From positions 2,046,001 to 2,110,000 of the forward strand of contig JAQFVV010000157.1 of assembly GCA_028023455.1 (NCBI GenBank): a stretch of DNA of 64,000 bases. The letters are read 5' to 3'. The notes beneath the pieces were generated by a model that did not search any database, was not told where the DNA came from, and was given only the letters and a program-made list of their open reading frames with translations. Positions 24,173-36,527 of this stretch are shown piece after piece. Origin of the DNA: Epiperipatus broadwayi. Taxonomy: Eukaryota > Onychophora > Udeonychophora > Euonychophora > Peripatidae. The stretch's first letter is position 1, and every line of letters begins with the position of its first letter. Position numbers and translations under genes: made by a program.

Positions 24173-24820
24173 CCTATTTTTTGTTGTTATTATTATTAGA
24201 AATATATAAATTAAAAATGGTGTGATGTATATATTTATTTCAAAACAGGCACCATTCAAAAAATATTTAAAGAAGTAATGCTTAAAGGGAATATACAAAA
24301 TTATCTAATAGAAAATTTTGAGTTATGAATGTTTAATTGTCTTTTATATTTTTAAATGGGGACCCAAATATTTTTTTTATGTCTAATACATTCCCAATGC
24401 AAAATCCATTGCTTAGAAACATTATTCAGACATTTTTAATGCAAACAGCTGCAGAATGATCAACAAAAAAATTGTATCCATAATTTGAAGAAAAAAACCA
24501 CTAATATTTTGCCATAATGATGGTTATCAAAAATGGCTGGTGCTACTTTGACTTAAGATACTTATAAAATATTATTACTTTTACTTTAAGTTTTAAAAAT
24601 ATATATTTAACTAGAAAAAAATTACATATTTATATTCAAACAACTGTTGTATAATTAAAAAAAATAATGATTGTATATTTTTAAAGAATTAAAAAAAATA
24701 TATAAATTTAATAGGCTTCAAGTAAACCTTATATAATATCATATTACATATTTAAATTTAAAAGTCATAAAAATTAAACTTTCTAATAACAAACATTTCA
24801 ACCTTTAAAAAAAAGCAAGC
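24173..24820. other. AT-rich sequence without recognisable gene
   Basis: Nothing supported. Confidence 0.45.
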
Positions 24821-24907
24821 AGTCAAGCATTGTTAGCCGAGAGGTTAGCGTAGTTGGTTGCAGACAGTTGTTGTGGGTTCGCCTCCCGGCCGATGCTATG
24901 ACATAAG
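24821..24907 (+). mobile_element. Very short tRNA-like SINE, plus strand
   Basis: Plus-oriented copy of the 105-bp family, somewhat shorter: agtcaagcattgttagccg, then the A-box-like TAGCCGAGAGG, the B-box-like GGGTTCGCCTCC, then ccgatgctatgacataa. A run of 11 to 12 G follows. An imperfect 8-bp target duplication is possible (agcaagca before, agtaagca after the G run). The G run would then be a tail made or expanded at insertion. Confidence 0.68.
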
Positions 24908-25302
24908 GGGGGGGGGGTAGTAAGCATGAAAGAATATTATAGAATTTATATATGTTAATGAAAATAATTGTAAGAAATAGATGGCTCGAATTAAGAAACA
25001 TAATGACTAAAAGAAGAGAGAAAAAACATTAAAGTGGAGTGAGCATGAAAAAATTTTCACATTACTGTCAGAGTTCAAACAAAGAAATAAATATTTTATA
25101 ATAAATATAGAATGTTCAAAGTCATCTATATAATAGTGTAATAAGGTAAAACAAATTCTTTGCCAAAGTTCAAATTTATTGTAAAGATAGAAATAGACTA
25201 CACTATTGTATTTGTCAGCTATATAAATGATTTTATATGAAATTATTGAAAATTATATAATAATTGTATTTATAAATTTTTATAAAAAGAAAATATAAAT
25301 GG

Positions 25303-25840
25303 CCGAAGAGCTGGAGAATGGAGAATATTGAAGCCTGTCCATTAAAGTTTAAAGATTTGCTATCTTAATATAAACTGGGTATTGATTATATATATATATA
25401 ACAAACTAACCAAAGGAAATACATATAAAAACAAAAAAATAAAGACTTATAAATCCAATAAATAATATAATATTTCAACCAGAGGACTGGTTTTCATCAG
25501 AAAGAAAAAAAATACACAGTAAAATGGCGATAATCAAAAATTACAGTAATTTTTGATTATTGCCATTTTACTGTGTATTTTTTTTCTTTCTGATGAAAAC
25601 CAGTCCTCTGGTTGAAATATTATATTATTTATTGGATTTATAAGTCTTTATTTTTTTGTTTATATATATATGCGGGAGATAATGATCCAGACCAGTGGAT
25701 GAGTTTGGTTCAGCATGAAATACATATATTGGGGATCATTTATCTTTTTCACATGTATGTGGTAATATGTATTAGTTATATAACATGGAGTGAATAGCTG
25801 AAAGGAGCTTGGAAGTCTGTGTTTAAATCTCTTCTAATTA
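25303..25840 (+). mobile_element. SINE-like core-family copy interrupted by a hairpin element
   Basis: The left half (25303-25400, aatggccgaagagctgg to attgattatatata) and right half (25671-25840, gcgggagataatgatccag to tgtttaaatctctt) together equal the copy at 23.9 kb. Between them sits the foldback insertion at 25401-25660, with TATATATA on both sides. Confidence 0.65.
25428..25662. repeat. Near-perfect 235-bp hairpin (foldback element)
   Basis: Arms of about 117 bp (25428-25544 and 25546-25662) are reverse complements with a single-base centre at 25545 and one clear mismatch (ggcgat against attgcc). Arm landmarks are ccagaggactggttttcat on the left and its inverse on the right. The loop is essentially absent. 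It is part of a 260-bp insertion into the SINE-like repeat. The origin is likely a palindromic MITE or a snap-back duplication. Confidence 0.85.
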
Positions 25841-26084
25841 CATCTAAAGTTCAGTATATATATTATATTTGTATTCAAAAAGAATATATAATTTATAATG
25901 AAAAAAAAAACAATTTTATTTAAAAAGTTGAAAAATAAATATTAGAGATAAGCTATATCATAATTAGATAATATGAAATATATCTAATTGAAAAACACTC
26001 CATTAAATAATAAACCTGAAATAATCATAGAGACTTATTAAAGAATTGTCTTGCATGATTTAGAATAGTTCATATGATTTCCAG

Positions 26085-26191
26085 GAGACTAAGGTCCTCT
26101 GGTCAGTTCCAGTATTCAAATTTTTAACGAACTCTTGAGCAATAAAGCATTTGATTATTTATTTCATTTATTTAAAAATTGGGGGGGGGGG
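26085..26191 (+). repeat. Second copy of the (ATTT)-tailed repeat, followed by a G run
   Basis: It shares the 3' part gagcaataaagcatttgat and the ATTT tail with 18.1 kb. A run of about 12 G follows at 26180-26191. Confidence 0.5.
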
Positions 26192-26944
26192 GAGAAGTCA
26201 ATTAACGTAGGAAGTGTTAATTTAAAAAATAAAATTTAGGCAGAAGCATTTTTTGTGTAGTCTTGGCTGTGTCAATGAAGTGAAAGGTATTTTGAGGGAT
26301 TCAAATAAAAGAAGCAATTTATCATAGAACTCTAAACAGTTGTATATTGAACACGAACTGTTCCTATCCATGATTGAAGTTTTGCAAGCAACATCTAATC
26401 CTACAATTCATGAGACATTTGCAGCACAGCTTAGGAAATCCTGGTGCTAGGCATTGAAGTAGATTATATTTCTGTACTAGCATAATGAAATACTTGCAAT
26501 ACACAACTAAGTATTCTATGATGAGTAGCTAAAAATCTGCAATGTAGTAATGAGTAGCCAATATTTCCTTACCCCTTAATTCTGTCACATTTGACCTCTA
26601 AATGTAATTCAGAGACAGTGAAACATGTGTAGTCTTGAATGTTGAGAATTGAGCATAACGTAAAATATGTACAAAAAAAGTAAATGGAAAGAAGATATGA
26701 AGTCATCAACCAGAAAGTTTGCAGAATTGAAAGTAATATTTTCTTGCAAGGAAATAGTTTCACAAGTGTGCACATCTATGAACCAAATCATACACAAGTA
26801 TGTAATTGGAACTCTATGTGAGATCATTTGTATCTAACTACAGAGTTATAAGTGTTCATTTTCATTAACTTTGAGTAAATAACGATTTTTCTGTAAAATA
26901 TATATTTAATTTTTTTTTTTTTCACTTTATTGATATTTTACTAT
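26192..26944. other. Sequence without recognisable gene
   Basis: The 26250-26860 part is slightly less AT-rich, and two overlapping minus-strand open stretches (26827-26569) are short and match nothing. No exon signals that I trust. Confidence 0.4.
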
Positions 26945-28634
26945 ATATATGTGCTGTACGCACAGATAATGAAGCTAGTATATATAATCGAAAACAAATA
27001 TAAAATATTATTTTAGCTGAGCGCTTTCGAGAGACTTCTTGCTCTCATATTTGTAGCTATTATCTTGTTAAAAACTGCATTGTTAAAAGGAAAATTTATT
27101 GCAAAATAATGCAAATTAGTAATAACTGCCAATTTCAGACAGGGCAAAGAATGCTTCTCTTCGATTAATGGACTTAGGATCACTTGCTATGTGTAATGCT
27201 TCTCTGATCTTGTGTTTAGCATTGTGTCTTTTTGAGCAAATGATGTTAGCAGATGTGGGTTCAAATCTATGCCCTGTTGTTTTTTCATACTCAGCAAAGA
27301 TGGAATTGCCTTTCTGTTTGGTTTTAGTTTTATTGTAAGGGTATTTGTGCTGAGCCACTCTATTGGAAATATTGGTCCTGGTCTCCCCATAATATGCTGC
27401 CTGGCAGTTAGCTTTTGGGTAGGTCATTTTATACACAACTTGAGGGATGAGTTCAGATATGATTTTGTCCTTGGAATTATTGATAAGTTTGTTTGTATTG
27501 GGAAGTGATTGATATGTTATGGTAAAATTCTTAGCTAGTTTGTTATTGAAACATTTGGAAAGCGGTTGAATGTATGGTATAAGAATTCTTGGCTTGTTTT
27601 TGGTGTGATTGTGGTTGATTTTGTGATAAAATTTGTTTATTTTCACGTTGATCAAACATTGTGAGTAACCTATTTTAGTTAGATCAGCCATGTGTTGGGT
27701 AAAATTTTGCCTTTTCTCTGCTTCATACTTACATAACTCATGATTTTTGAATAAGAATGAGGATAAGTCTGTTAGTTTGTGGGAGTAGGGTGTGTACGAT
27801 GTAGGATGTGTTATACCTTGTACTTCACTTGGCTTGACTGTCATAATGTAATCAAGGTGATTATGATTTCTGCTTACACATATGTCCAGGTATCTGACCT
27901 GTTGTGTTTGGTTTTCAGCTTTGTAGGTGTAAGTAAGTTTGGAGATATTCTGGAGACTGGTGTGTAGTTCAGAAATAATGAGGTGAGGGACTGCAATGAA
28001 TATATCATTCATGTATCTTAGGTATATGAGATGTGGGGTTGAACTGAAGAATCTAGGTAATGTGAGCTTTTCCTGATGATTCAGTATAATGCTAAACATT
28101 ATGCCGCCAAGTGGTAGTAGACCCTTTGGCCAACCATTGATCATTTTGAACTATTTATTCCTGAATGTTGCAACTATGTTCAGTTTGAGCCATTTTAGAA
28201 ATTCATAAATGAATTTAGTGCATGTGGGTGGACACTTACTGGCTATAAGTGCATAATTGATGATCTCAATAGATTGTGTGCGGTCAATTGATCTGTAGAG
28301 CTCTGTGATGTCAAGAGTTGCTAGTTTAAAACTTGGTGGAATGATTGCTTGCTTGATTTTTCCAACAAATTCGAATAATGAGTGAATAGTGTACTTGCCA
28401 AAGCTTAAAGCATCAATGAGCCATCTATTGACAAGTGCAGCAGTATTAAAATAAGGTGCCATTCTGAAGTTCAACACATGAGTCGTAGAGGTTTGTCAGG
28501 CTTGTGCAACTTCACGTTCGCAAATATTTTCAGGGGAGATGAAGTTGACAGGTATATATGAGTATATTCTGATTTTATGTATCTATGTGTGCATAATATC
28601 GATGCAGTGAATTTATTGAATCTTAAAACTAATA
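26945..28634 (-). mobile_element. Penelope-like element C, 5'-truncated
   Basis: It starts at the 3' terminus (tatatatgtgctgtacgcac, where copy A has tatatgtgctctgcggac) and runs to about 28634, where a short TA tract and unrelated sequence begin. It is a different subfamily from A/B: the protein is clearly diverged but collinear. The terminal hairpin is at 27025-27046. Confidence 0.8.
27014..27058 (-). ncRNA. Terminal hairpin plus GAAA, element C
   Basis: On the minus strand GAGAG (27046-27042 read as its complement) pairs with CUCUC (27033-27029), then GAAA (27028-27025), then AGC-GCUCA-GCU-A. The last part can form a three-pair stem III closed by A-U and followed by A, as in a hammerhead with a short stem III. 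The CUGAUGA box is absent (CUACAAAUAU instead). Confidence 0.33.
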
Positions 28635-28659
28635 TATATATAGTCAAAATAAGAGTCAT
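27116..28659 (-). pseudogene. Penelope-like element C: reverse transcriptase plus GIY-YIG, frame-broken
   Basis: Three collinear frames cover the protein. The first (28659-28471) has VKLHKPDKPLRLM. The second (28477-28151) has ATLDITELYRSIDRTQ with the catalytic D and ends at FRNK. The third (28144-27116) has GWPKG, RYMNDIF, a linker and the GIY-YIG-like domain (VVYKMTYP, YYGETRTN, RVAQH). The stop after FRNK replaces the W seen in copy A (FRDKW). The YIDD catalytic box of copy A is YMND here, losing one catalytic aspartate, and GLPLSG has become GLLPLGG. The copy is dead on three counts. Confidence 0.82.
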
Positions 28660-28692
28660 AGATCACATGACCCTATCTCTTAAGCTTGTAAG

Positions 28693-29048
28693 TTATAAAA
28701 CAATGAGGATTTCCAATTCCTCTACAAGCTTTGTGATAAATGCTTAGCCAGAGCCAGCACTTAAAATATCTCTGTCAGGAACCCCTCCCCAAACCCCTGA
28801 CCATGGTTTCGTACTTTGGCACTCCTCAGAGTGAAGCTCTGTCAGGAACCCCTCCCCAAACCCCTGACCATGGTTTCGTGCTTTGGCACTCCTCAGAGTG
28901 AAGCTACCCTGACACCTCTCTGAGGAGTGCCAAAGCACGAAACCATGGTCAGGGGTTTGGGGAGGGGTTCCTGACAGATATTTTAAGTGCTGGCTCTGGC
29001 TAAGCATTTATCACAAAGCTTGTAGAGGAATTGGCAATCCTCATTGTT

Positions 29049-29054
<6 letters not shown>
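28693..29054. repeat. GC-rich 362-bp palindrome with an internal duplicated unit
   Basis: The outer arms match from ttataaaacaatgagg (28693) to its inverse ending at 29054. The left arm holds a 67-bp unit twice (28771-28837 and 28838-28904: tctgtcaggaacccctcccc to cctcagagtgaagc). The right arm holds one inverted copy (about 28919-28978). The loop is roughly 28895-28918. Apart from the extra unit and a few substitutions the arms are nearly identical. It is strikingly GC-rich for this window and is followed directly by a long TA tract. Any open frame through it is a by-product of the repeat. Confidence 0.85.

Positions 29055-29138
<84 letters not shown>
29055..29138. repeat. (TA)n microsatellite, about 42 units
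   Basis: An uninterrupted TA dinucleotide run, followed by an A run. It is self-complementary and joins directly to the palindrome on its left. Confidence 0.95.
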
Positions 29139-29143
<5 letters not shown>

Positions 29144-29589
29144 AAAAAATTTCATATTTGAATAGTTTCCAAACAGCAAGGAGTTCTAACTTGCAATCTA
29201 ATTGCAGGCAAAAAGAGATTTTTTTTTTTTTTACTATTAACAATCTTTCCATTTTTTCTCCTGTGTTTTTATTCCTAACCAGAAATCAATGTTTTACTTA
29301 TATACCCCTCTCCCCAAAGTGGTATGTTGATATTGGCTATCACCTGAAAAAAAGCATTAGAATTTTATATGTGTTTTTTTTTTTTTTTTTGAGATGTATC
29401 AAACATAATATAAGAGCTTTAAAATTAGCAAAAAAAAAAATTATTTCGATCTCTTAAAGTCTGAATTTCATAACCTTATTTAAGTATCAACATGTTCACC
29501 ATAAAATACCATTATTCACCAACAATAAATTAAATTACAACCTTTTCTTTTAATATATATATGTTCTCCAAAATATATAAATAATTGCA
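29139..29589. other. AT-rich sequence without recognisable gene
   Basis: T and A homopolymers; a plus-strand open stretch (29158-29457) is low-complexity. Confidence 0.45.
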
Positions 29590-30880
29590 TAATCTTCTGC
29601 ACGCAATCGAGGTATTCTATGCGCAGAGAATATTGGCGACACTTAAAGCAATAAGGGAAACAGAAATTGAACAGCAATTTACTAGATTGAGCCCACTGAT
29701 TCCTCACTGCGAACAAAAAGCAAATGGGTGGGTGAAATGGTAGATTATCTTGGTGGGCTTGTTTAAGTAATGGAACAAGTTTTCAATAATAAGAATACAT
29801 ACTGGGATACATACAAGTTAATTCAGCCTATGCAAGGAAAAATGCCAGCTTTACTTAATATCTCTGTAAACTATTAATTAAAAAAGCAAGATACTGGACT
29901 GTAGAACCAAAAATACTGGACTGAATTAATTACATACCATATGTGTACTTTGCCTACAAGTCATTTTTTAGTGACTTACAGGGTGTTTAAAAAAGTTGAC
30001 TCAATATATACATTATGTTATTCATATGAGGAAACTATGAAGCATATCTTCTTTATCTGCCCTCACTTAATGGATCTTAAAATAGACTAATCACAAGTGT
30101 CCAGTCAGGGTGTGTTGAAATCCTTAATCTTAATAAGCCCTTATCTGTAGTAAATTTGCTGTTATAAGAATGTCTATCTTCATTCTGTTTGCTTTGTGGC
30201 TCACCAGGTGCCATCTCAAATTCAATCAAAATACGCGGAACTCATGAGATACATATAATGAAACCTTATGTAATCTTAAGATCAGAGACCACTTACTGGC
30301 ACCTGAGGGGCTTTTCTTGGATGCGTGGAAACAAATAGCACTGAACAACAAACAGAACTTCTCTCTAACAATACAGTATAAACTATGATTTCGAAGATAT
30401 TAGAGGAAGATATAGCATCTGTAGGTCTGGGGTATGAAAGGAGATGGCAAACTAAGACATTGAAATCAACTTACTGGAAAGAAGAATTAATAGACTGGAT
30501 GACAAAGAGGGTTTAACTCTGCAATCGTTTTCTATGAGAAAAATAATCTGTGTAATAGTGGCAATTTGAACAATGGGATCACCCACCAGAAATAATAGTT
30601 GATTGGTTAATTTGACTTCTCATTCCAATAAATAAATGACTGAAATATGATAAATCTCAACTGGTGATCACAGATAAGAAGTGAGACTGAATTCGAATAA
30701 AACTTACATTCAATCTATAAATTAAAGGATGGTTCAATCTCCAATCTAATAAAACTAGCACATGAACTCCAAGGTGAAGTCTTTAGGGCAGACATACCCA
30801 GTTGCATAAATATAATAGCATGATATCTGAAATACTTGATGCCTTAACCGACTTGGAGTAGCCATCAAATCTACTGTCCA
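29590..30880 (+). pseudogene. Possible decayed retroelement C-terminal region
   Basis: Plus-strand frames give protein-like stretches. Near 29590-29745 there is HAIEVFYAQRILATLKAIRE followed by TEIEQQFTRLSPLIPHCEQ and a stop after GWVKW. Near 29995-30075 there is LCYSYEETMKHIFFICPHL, which resembles the C-H-C motif at the end of many non-LTR retrotransposon proteins (C..C....EET..H.F..CP). Near 30405-30510 there is SVGLGYERRWQTKTLKSTYW. The frames are out of phase and interrupted. The retroelement reading rests mainly on the CPHL motif. A decayed host gene is the alternative. Confidence 0.35.
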
Positions 30881-32639
30881 AGTTATTAATGTATAACAAG
30901 AATTTGTGTATTTATTTCAAAGAAATGTTTTCCTTAATAAAAAAAAATCTTTATTTTCATAATTAACAATGAACATATATATAATATTTTATTATGAGGG
31001 GTCTGAAATATTTTGATGTAAGAAAGATGATTTATGTTGTTAAATATATTTATAAATATGTATTTTTTTGTTTGTAGATGCTTGAAAATGACTGTAATAA
31101 TGTAAAACAGTTGAAACGTTGGAAAATGTATAATAAAATATTATATATATATTCATTGTTAATTATGAAAATAAAGTTGTTGTTTTTTAAAAGAAAAAAG
31201 ATTATGCATTTATTTATATATCAACATGTTCTCATAGTATTTTATAAATTAATAGATTAGTTACATATACTAAACTGGAAATACTAGTTTGTGCTACTAT
31301 TTGTATTTTAATTAATTAATTAATAGCCTTATTAAAGTATTTATTTTTGTTACATTAAAAGTTTTAGTTCTTTATTCATTATTCTATTGCATATGTTATA
31401 TTCGTTTAGTGTGTGTGTGCAATGTTAAAATATTATTATATGCTTGTGGGATGAATATATATATTCTGATGAGTTTAAAAGCTGTGAAAACTAAGGAATT
31501 TAAAATAAAGTTGGGTTTGAAGGATAATGATAGATATATCGTAGTAATATTCCATTAACCAAGATTATGGTATTCTATGCCTTATCTTTGATTAGAAATT
31601 TAAGCTATTATCGTTACCTCAATTTTTGGGCTGACCAAATAATTAATCTAGAAAGTTTCATTTGTCACATCAAAATGTAGCCATATACTTTTTTAAAAAA
31701 ATCTTGAATCCTGAAATAATAATGCTCTCATCATCCTACTCTCTGTTACATTTGGCAAACCAATTTGAATCATTATAATGTTACCTGTAAAATATCCCAA
31801 TTTATTACAATATATTTTCTTCTAAATTTCAGTACTGCCAATTGATATTTACAGTAAATAAAAAGAAGTGCAAAATTAATTGTTATATATGTGTGTCTAC
31901 ATTTTTTACAAAAACAAAAAATTCTAAACATTTTGCAAACAATTATAAATTGTTTTATTTTTAAAAAATAAAAAAATTATTAAAAGATTTAACAAGTTAA
32001 TAAGAAAAACTAAAAAAAAAAAAAAACAAATAAAAAAGTTTATCAAAAGTATGGCAAACTGTTTTTACTAATTAAGCAATGTCTTTTTTGTTGTAATATT
32101 TATTGCATTACTGTAATTTTGTTTTTTAATTTTAAAAACAATTCAGTTCATTAAAATAATTGGTTTCAATTTTAAACTTAGGAAATATTTTTTGGTCTAA
32201 AATACGTGCATGAATGACAATCTACATACTGAAAATCAGTTTGAATTATCAATTGTGTTTTAAAATTATGATTTTGTGTATGAAAAACAAAAATATTTTT
32301 TTAGAAATTATAATTTCATTTAAATTTTTAAAGGTACTACGGATAATTCCGGACACCAAGATTGATTACAGCTATTAAAAAGTATGAGGATGATATTACA
32401 TATTTACTATGGTTTTCCAATCATTTTATTTTAAATACTGAATCTGTGACTTTAATGAATAAAAGATTATAATAATATTGAAGTTATAATTTTACTATTT
32501 TAATTAATATATGCTAAATATCAGATTGGAAAATAATGAGACTGAAGAACATATAATACTAAATCTTCAGTGAAGAAGATTGCTGAGACAATCGAAACTG
32601 AAAACTGTAAAAGAGGGTGGTAAATAAAGCGTTGTGTAA
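30881..32639. other. AT-rich sequence without recognisable gene
   Basis: Homopolymers and short repeats only; the 60-codon open stretch at 31078-31260 shows no family resemblance. Confidence 0.5.
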
Positions 32640-33060
32640 TAGTAGTAAAATTCATGGATGATTTAGTATTATATGACATACATTTGGCAATGCCATAAGA
32701 AAGATTAGTTATTGTACTTCTTGAAGTGACTGAAGAAATGAGTATAGAAAGAGGAATTAAGCAAAGATGTTGCTTATCACCTGTGCTTTTTAATGCTTAT
32801 TTAGAAGATATGTTAGATAAATATTTAGGCTATGGGTGAGCTAATATAGAAGTAGAATAATAAAATGTATAAGATTTTCAAATGGTATGGCTTTTATTAC
32901 TGTGGTTGAAAAGAATCTCTAGAATATATTGAAGATTAATGTTGAGAAGACAAACTGTTAAGGATAGAAATAAATACAAAAAGAATACAAATTGATATTC
33001 ATTATAATATAATTCAATAAGAGAATGGATTTAGATATTTGGATAATTGATTGATTGATA
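32640..33060 (+). pseudogene. LINE reverse-transcriptase fragment
   Basis: The plus-strand frame near 32750-32840 reads GIKQRCCLSPVLFNAYLED, the box that precedes the catalytic YADD region in LINE reverse transcriptases (family: GVRQGC-LSP-LFN-YLE). Just before it is EVTEEMSIER. Downstream text (32860-33010) keeps weak similarity to the FADD and NTNKT segments but is full of stops. No endonuclease part was found, so it is a fragment. Confidence 0.65.
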
Positions 33061-36000
33061 TTAAATTAATATAATGTGCTAAATGAGTTTTTGAAAAATT
33101 GGAAATTAGTTATAGTGATTTCCCTTGAAAACAATATATTTTTAAAATGTGTTTTTTTTATTTATCAGTTTAATTTTTAGTAATAGTTTTAAAAGCAATT
33201 ATATTTCAAATAGGAATATTATTATGCAAATTATATTTATAGGAAAGGGATGGAGGGATTTATTTATGTAATTACGTTTTTTTTTTAATTTTACTAAATC
33301 CATTTTATTGAAATATTTTATATAAATACAATTTGTCCACCTTACTTTGAACACTTTCTCGCAAAAATTTCTTTTATTGTGTATATGTACACACAATGTT
33401 ATGTTTCAACTGTCCTGCAATCTTCCCCAGAGCTATGATATAATGATAAATAAAATAAAATGAATAACTATATAAATTTATCATACTGAAATAAATTAAA
33501 TATAGTAAAATGGAATTAAAACCAAGTAAAATAATCCAAGTAATATAAAATAAAATGTGCAACATTAGATATGAAATATAAATTATACATGTGTATTCCT
33601 GACTGTATATATATGAGCAATATTAATTTAAATATATTATTTCTTTTTATTATTTATAATAATCCTTTAAGTATTACTATTCCTTATAAACTTAAATTTT
33701 AATTTTATTATCTCCAAATTAGTAAAATAGTTATTATTTTATTTTTATATAATTCTCACTTCAACCTTAATTTATTTATTAAGAATATTCTTTTTCATTT
33801 TTAAATCATATTATATCTATTGTTACTTATTCTTCTGTTATTAATAATATTTTATATTTAACTTTTTTATTTTTACATCTAAAAACCATAAATATTGTAA
33901 TTTCTTTTTAACTTACCCACTTGTATTTTAATTTCTTAAAACTTTAAAAAGAAAAGGGCTTCACTAAGTCTATGATCATTATTTATGTCTTCAAAGAATA
34001 TGGTTATTAAAGTATTTTTCAGTATAAATTTAAACACAGTTTTAATAATAAATTTCTGTATAATGGAATTGATGAAAACCATAACCTAAGTCTACCTATG
34101 TTCACCAACTGAATCCCAAATGCTATAGCTTTTCCAACTATGAAAATTACCCATTGTCAATTCAAAAATGGTGGTTATGTATCAGATATAGCTTTTGCTT
34201 GCCCAAAGATATGTTTGCTAATCACCTGAAATCATATAAACTCTGTTGAAGGAGAAGGCTATCAACACTAAGACGTTGACTCAAATCAACCAACAAATAT
34301 GGACTTCATCTTAAATACTTGAACTGTTTAATTTTTTTAAAGTTACCAATGAAGGCATAAAATATATATCTATGATAGTAAGATTTCTGAATTCTTAAAG
34401 AAGCCATGGTAAGATATTTTTAATTTTACAGTTGTAAATAACATGTCTCAATATTTTAAAATATTATTAGATTATTTTGTTATATATATATTGTATGGTA
34501 AACATTGTCTGAAATTTTATTTTATATATTTATATATACCTAATATTGTAAGATAAAATAGACTTGTTCTATGTGGATTGTTACTTATATTTAATTATTA
34601 TTAATTTATTTATTTTTTGTTATTTTATTCATAAACTAATAAAGTTTATATTGAAGGTGAATATTTTGGAAAGGAAAGTCTTATAAATAAATGGGAGATT
34701 AAAGCTTGTCTGAATTTTAATAATTATCATAATCTGCTTTTTTTTTTTTTTTTTTATCTGACAAAGACAAGGACTACAATGATCATAAATACACAATCTT
34801 ATTACTCATCACTTGAGATGCTGCACTATTCTTAACTTATTGATCTTATTCCAAATGCATACATGAACAATTCACTGAGCTGGGGAAATGTTGAATTGAT
34901 ATTGTGGAAATCTGAGATGATTTTGTCAGTGGGTAATGTATCGATAAATGTTCTTTCTGAGAAGAAATGGTGTTTAAAGTTAGGATTGGCATACTTCATA
35001 CCCCATCTGTAAGAAATAATTTTTTACAGATGAAAGTTATGTGTGATTCTCTGAGAAATGATTTGACTTATGATAATCATGAAATATAATCTGGGTATTT
35101 TTATCATCAACAACAATCTTATTTATATCTTAATTAGACAAATTTAAGGTTGAATTATTTTTCTTTAAATGATAAAGAAATTAGCATTAAATGGATGACT
35201 AGTCATATTGATTAAAAAAATAATCTTGTAAGATAATCTGTATGTGTATATATGTAGTGTCAGAGAGATACTATCAGGTTCCCATATATGCATGGTAGAA
35301 TGGAATTAGTGATAAATATAATAATAGTTCGCTCAATTAAATATATATTATTTTTATCAGTGTGAATTACATATTTTAAAAAAAGTATTATTGTTTGTAA
35401 AATATCGAGAAAAATTAAGCATGTAACTGTAGTGAATCGGTAATCCATATCTTCAATATATTGAAAACACTAGTATTCTCATAGGAAGATTGTAACTGTG
35501 AGAAACAAAATAATAGAGTATGCCTTTAAAGATATCTGATACAATAATAATTCATCATCATCATTATTATTATTATTATTATTGATGTCTCCAATAGCGA
35601 AGAGAAAAAAAAATCTCATTTAATGTAAACTCTAATAATTATAATAATAATAAAAGAACTTTATAGCAGGTGTATTTTTATTTCACGGGTGTAAACTGAT
35701 AGAAATGCAACTAATTAATATGCATATTAATCAGATATAATTTAGTTCTCATTAACACTCCTAATTAAATGTGTTCCTAACAAAGACTTAAAGAAACTTT
35801 GTTTTTCTCAACTGGAAAAAATAATGCTAATTAGTTTGAATATTTGCAAATTTGAGATAGCTTTTAATTAGGCACTTATATAAATTTTATAAGCTAGGAA
35901 TTTGCTAATGTGCAAAGTTTTGAAAGATGAAATAAATCAGTAAACGAATACATATAAGTCTTATTTTGTTGCTTTTAAAGTCAGCCATAGGTAGTAGTAT

Positions 36001-36527
36001 AAGTAATATTTTAGAGAATTGGAAAATATGAAGAATTTAATTAAATAGTGAACTGTGGAATCTATATAAAAAAACTCTTGTGGGGTGTTTTTTTTTTTTA
36101 ATAATAAAATTATTTTTTTGCAAATTGTCTTCTCGGCGTTGTTATTCATATGACTATCGTTCTCTTGAATTTATTTTTACAGATAAAAATACTTGTTAAA
36201 TTTGTGTGTGTGCACTTGCGCGCATATAATTATGTTCGATTGATGTGTTTTAAAATTTGTTGCAGATTTTAATGTTAGACATTTTATATATATAAGTTAA
36301 TTAAAAATAATTTTATGTATAAAGTATACATTTACTCTTTTTTTTTTTCGTTCGTTATTCTTTTTTTTTTTATTCCTTGAAGATACAAGTTTTGATAATT
36401 GTAGCCATAATGATCATACTATACGATATTAAATCAGAGGTGATTTGAACCCAGACTTTCAATCTCCCTTTAATCATCGACTCCATCTTATATAACTGAT
36501 GGACACTACACATTTAAGTATTATATT
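33061..36527. other. AT-rich sequence without recognisable gene
   Basis: Two patches less AT-rich than the rest (about 34080-34320 and 34760-35060) give no identifiable protein or RNA. A (ATC/ATT)n tract lies at about 35550-35584. Confidence 0.45.

Noticed and set aside
24826-24900. Possible functional tRNA gene
   Set aside because: A- and B-box-like sequences are present, but there is no complete acceptor stem or anticodon arm, and several copies have target duplications, so it is a SINE.
28744-29007. Open frame of 87 codons on the minus strand
   Set aside because: It lies entirely inside the palindrome; its repeated peptide is a by-product of the duplicated GC-rich unit.
29049-29252. Open frame rich in alternating Y and I
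   Set aside because: Translation of the TA microsatellite.
29516-29716. Minus-strand open frame with a good splice-acceptor-like sequence (tttgctttttgttcgcag)
   Set aside because: The plus strand over the same bases is equally open and continues into retroelement-like text; the acceptor is probably chance. Kept only as a doubt.
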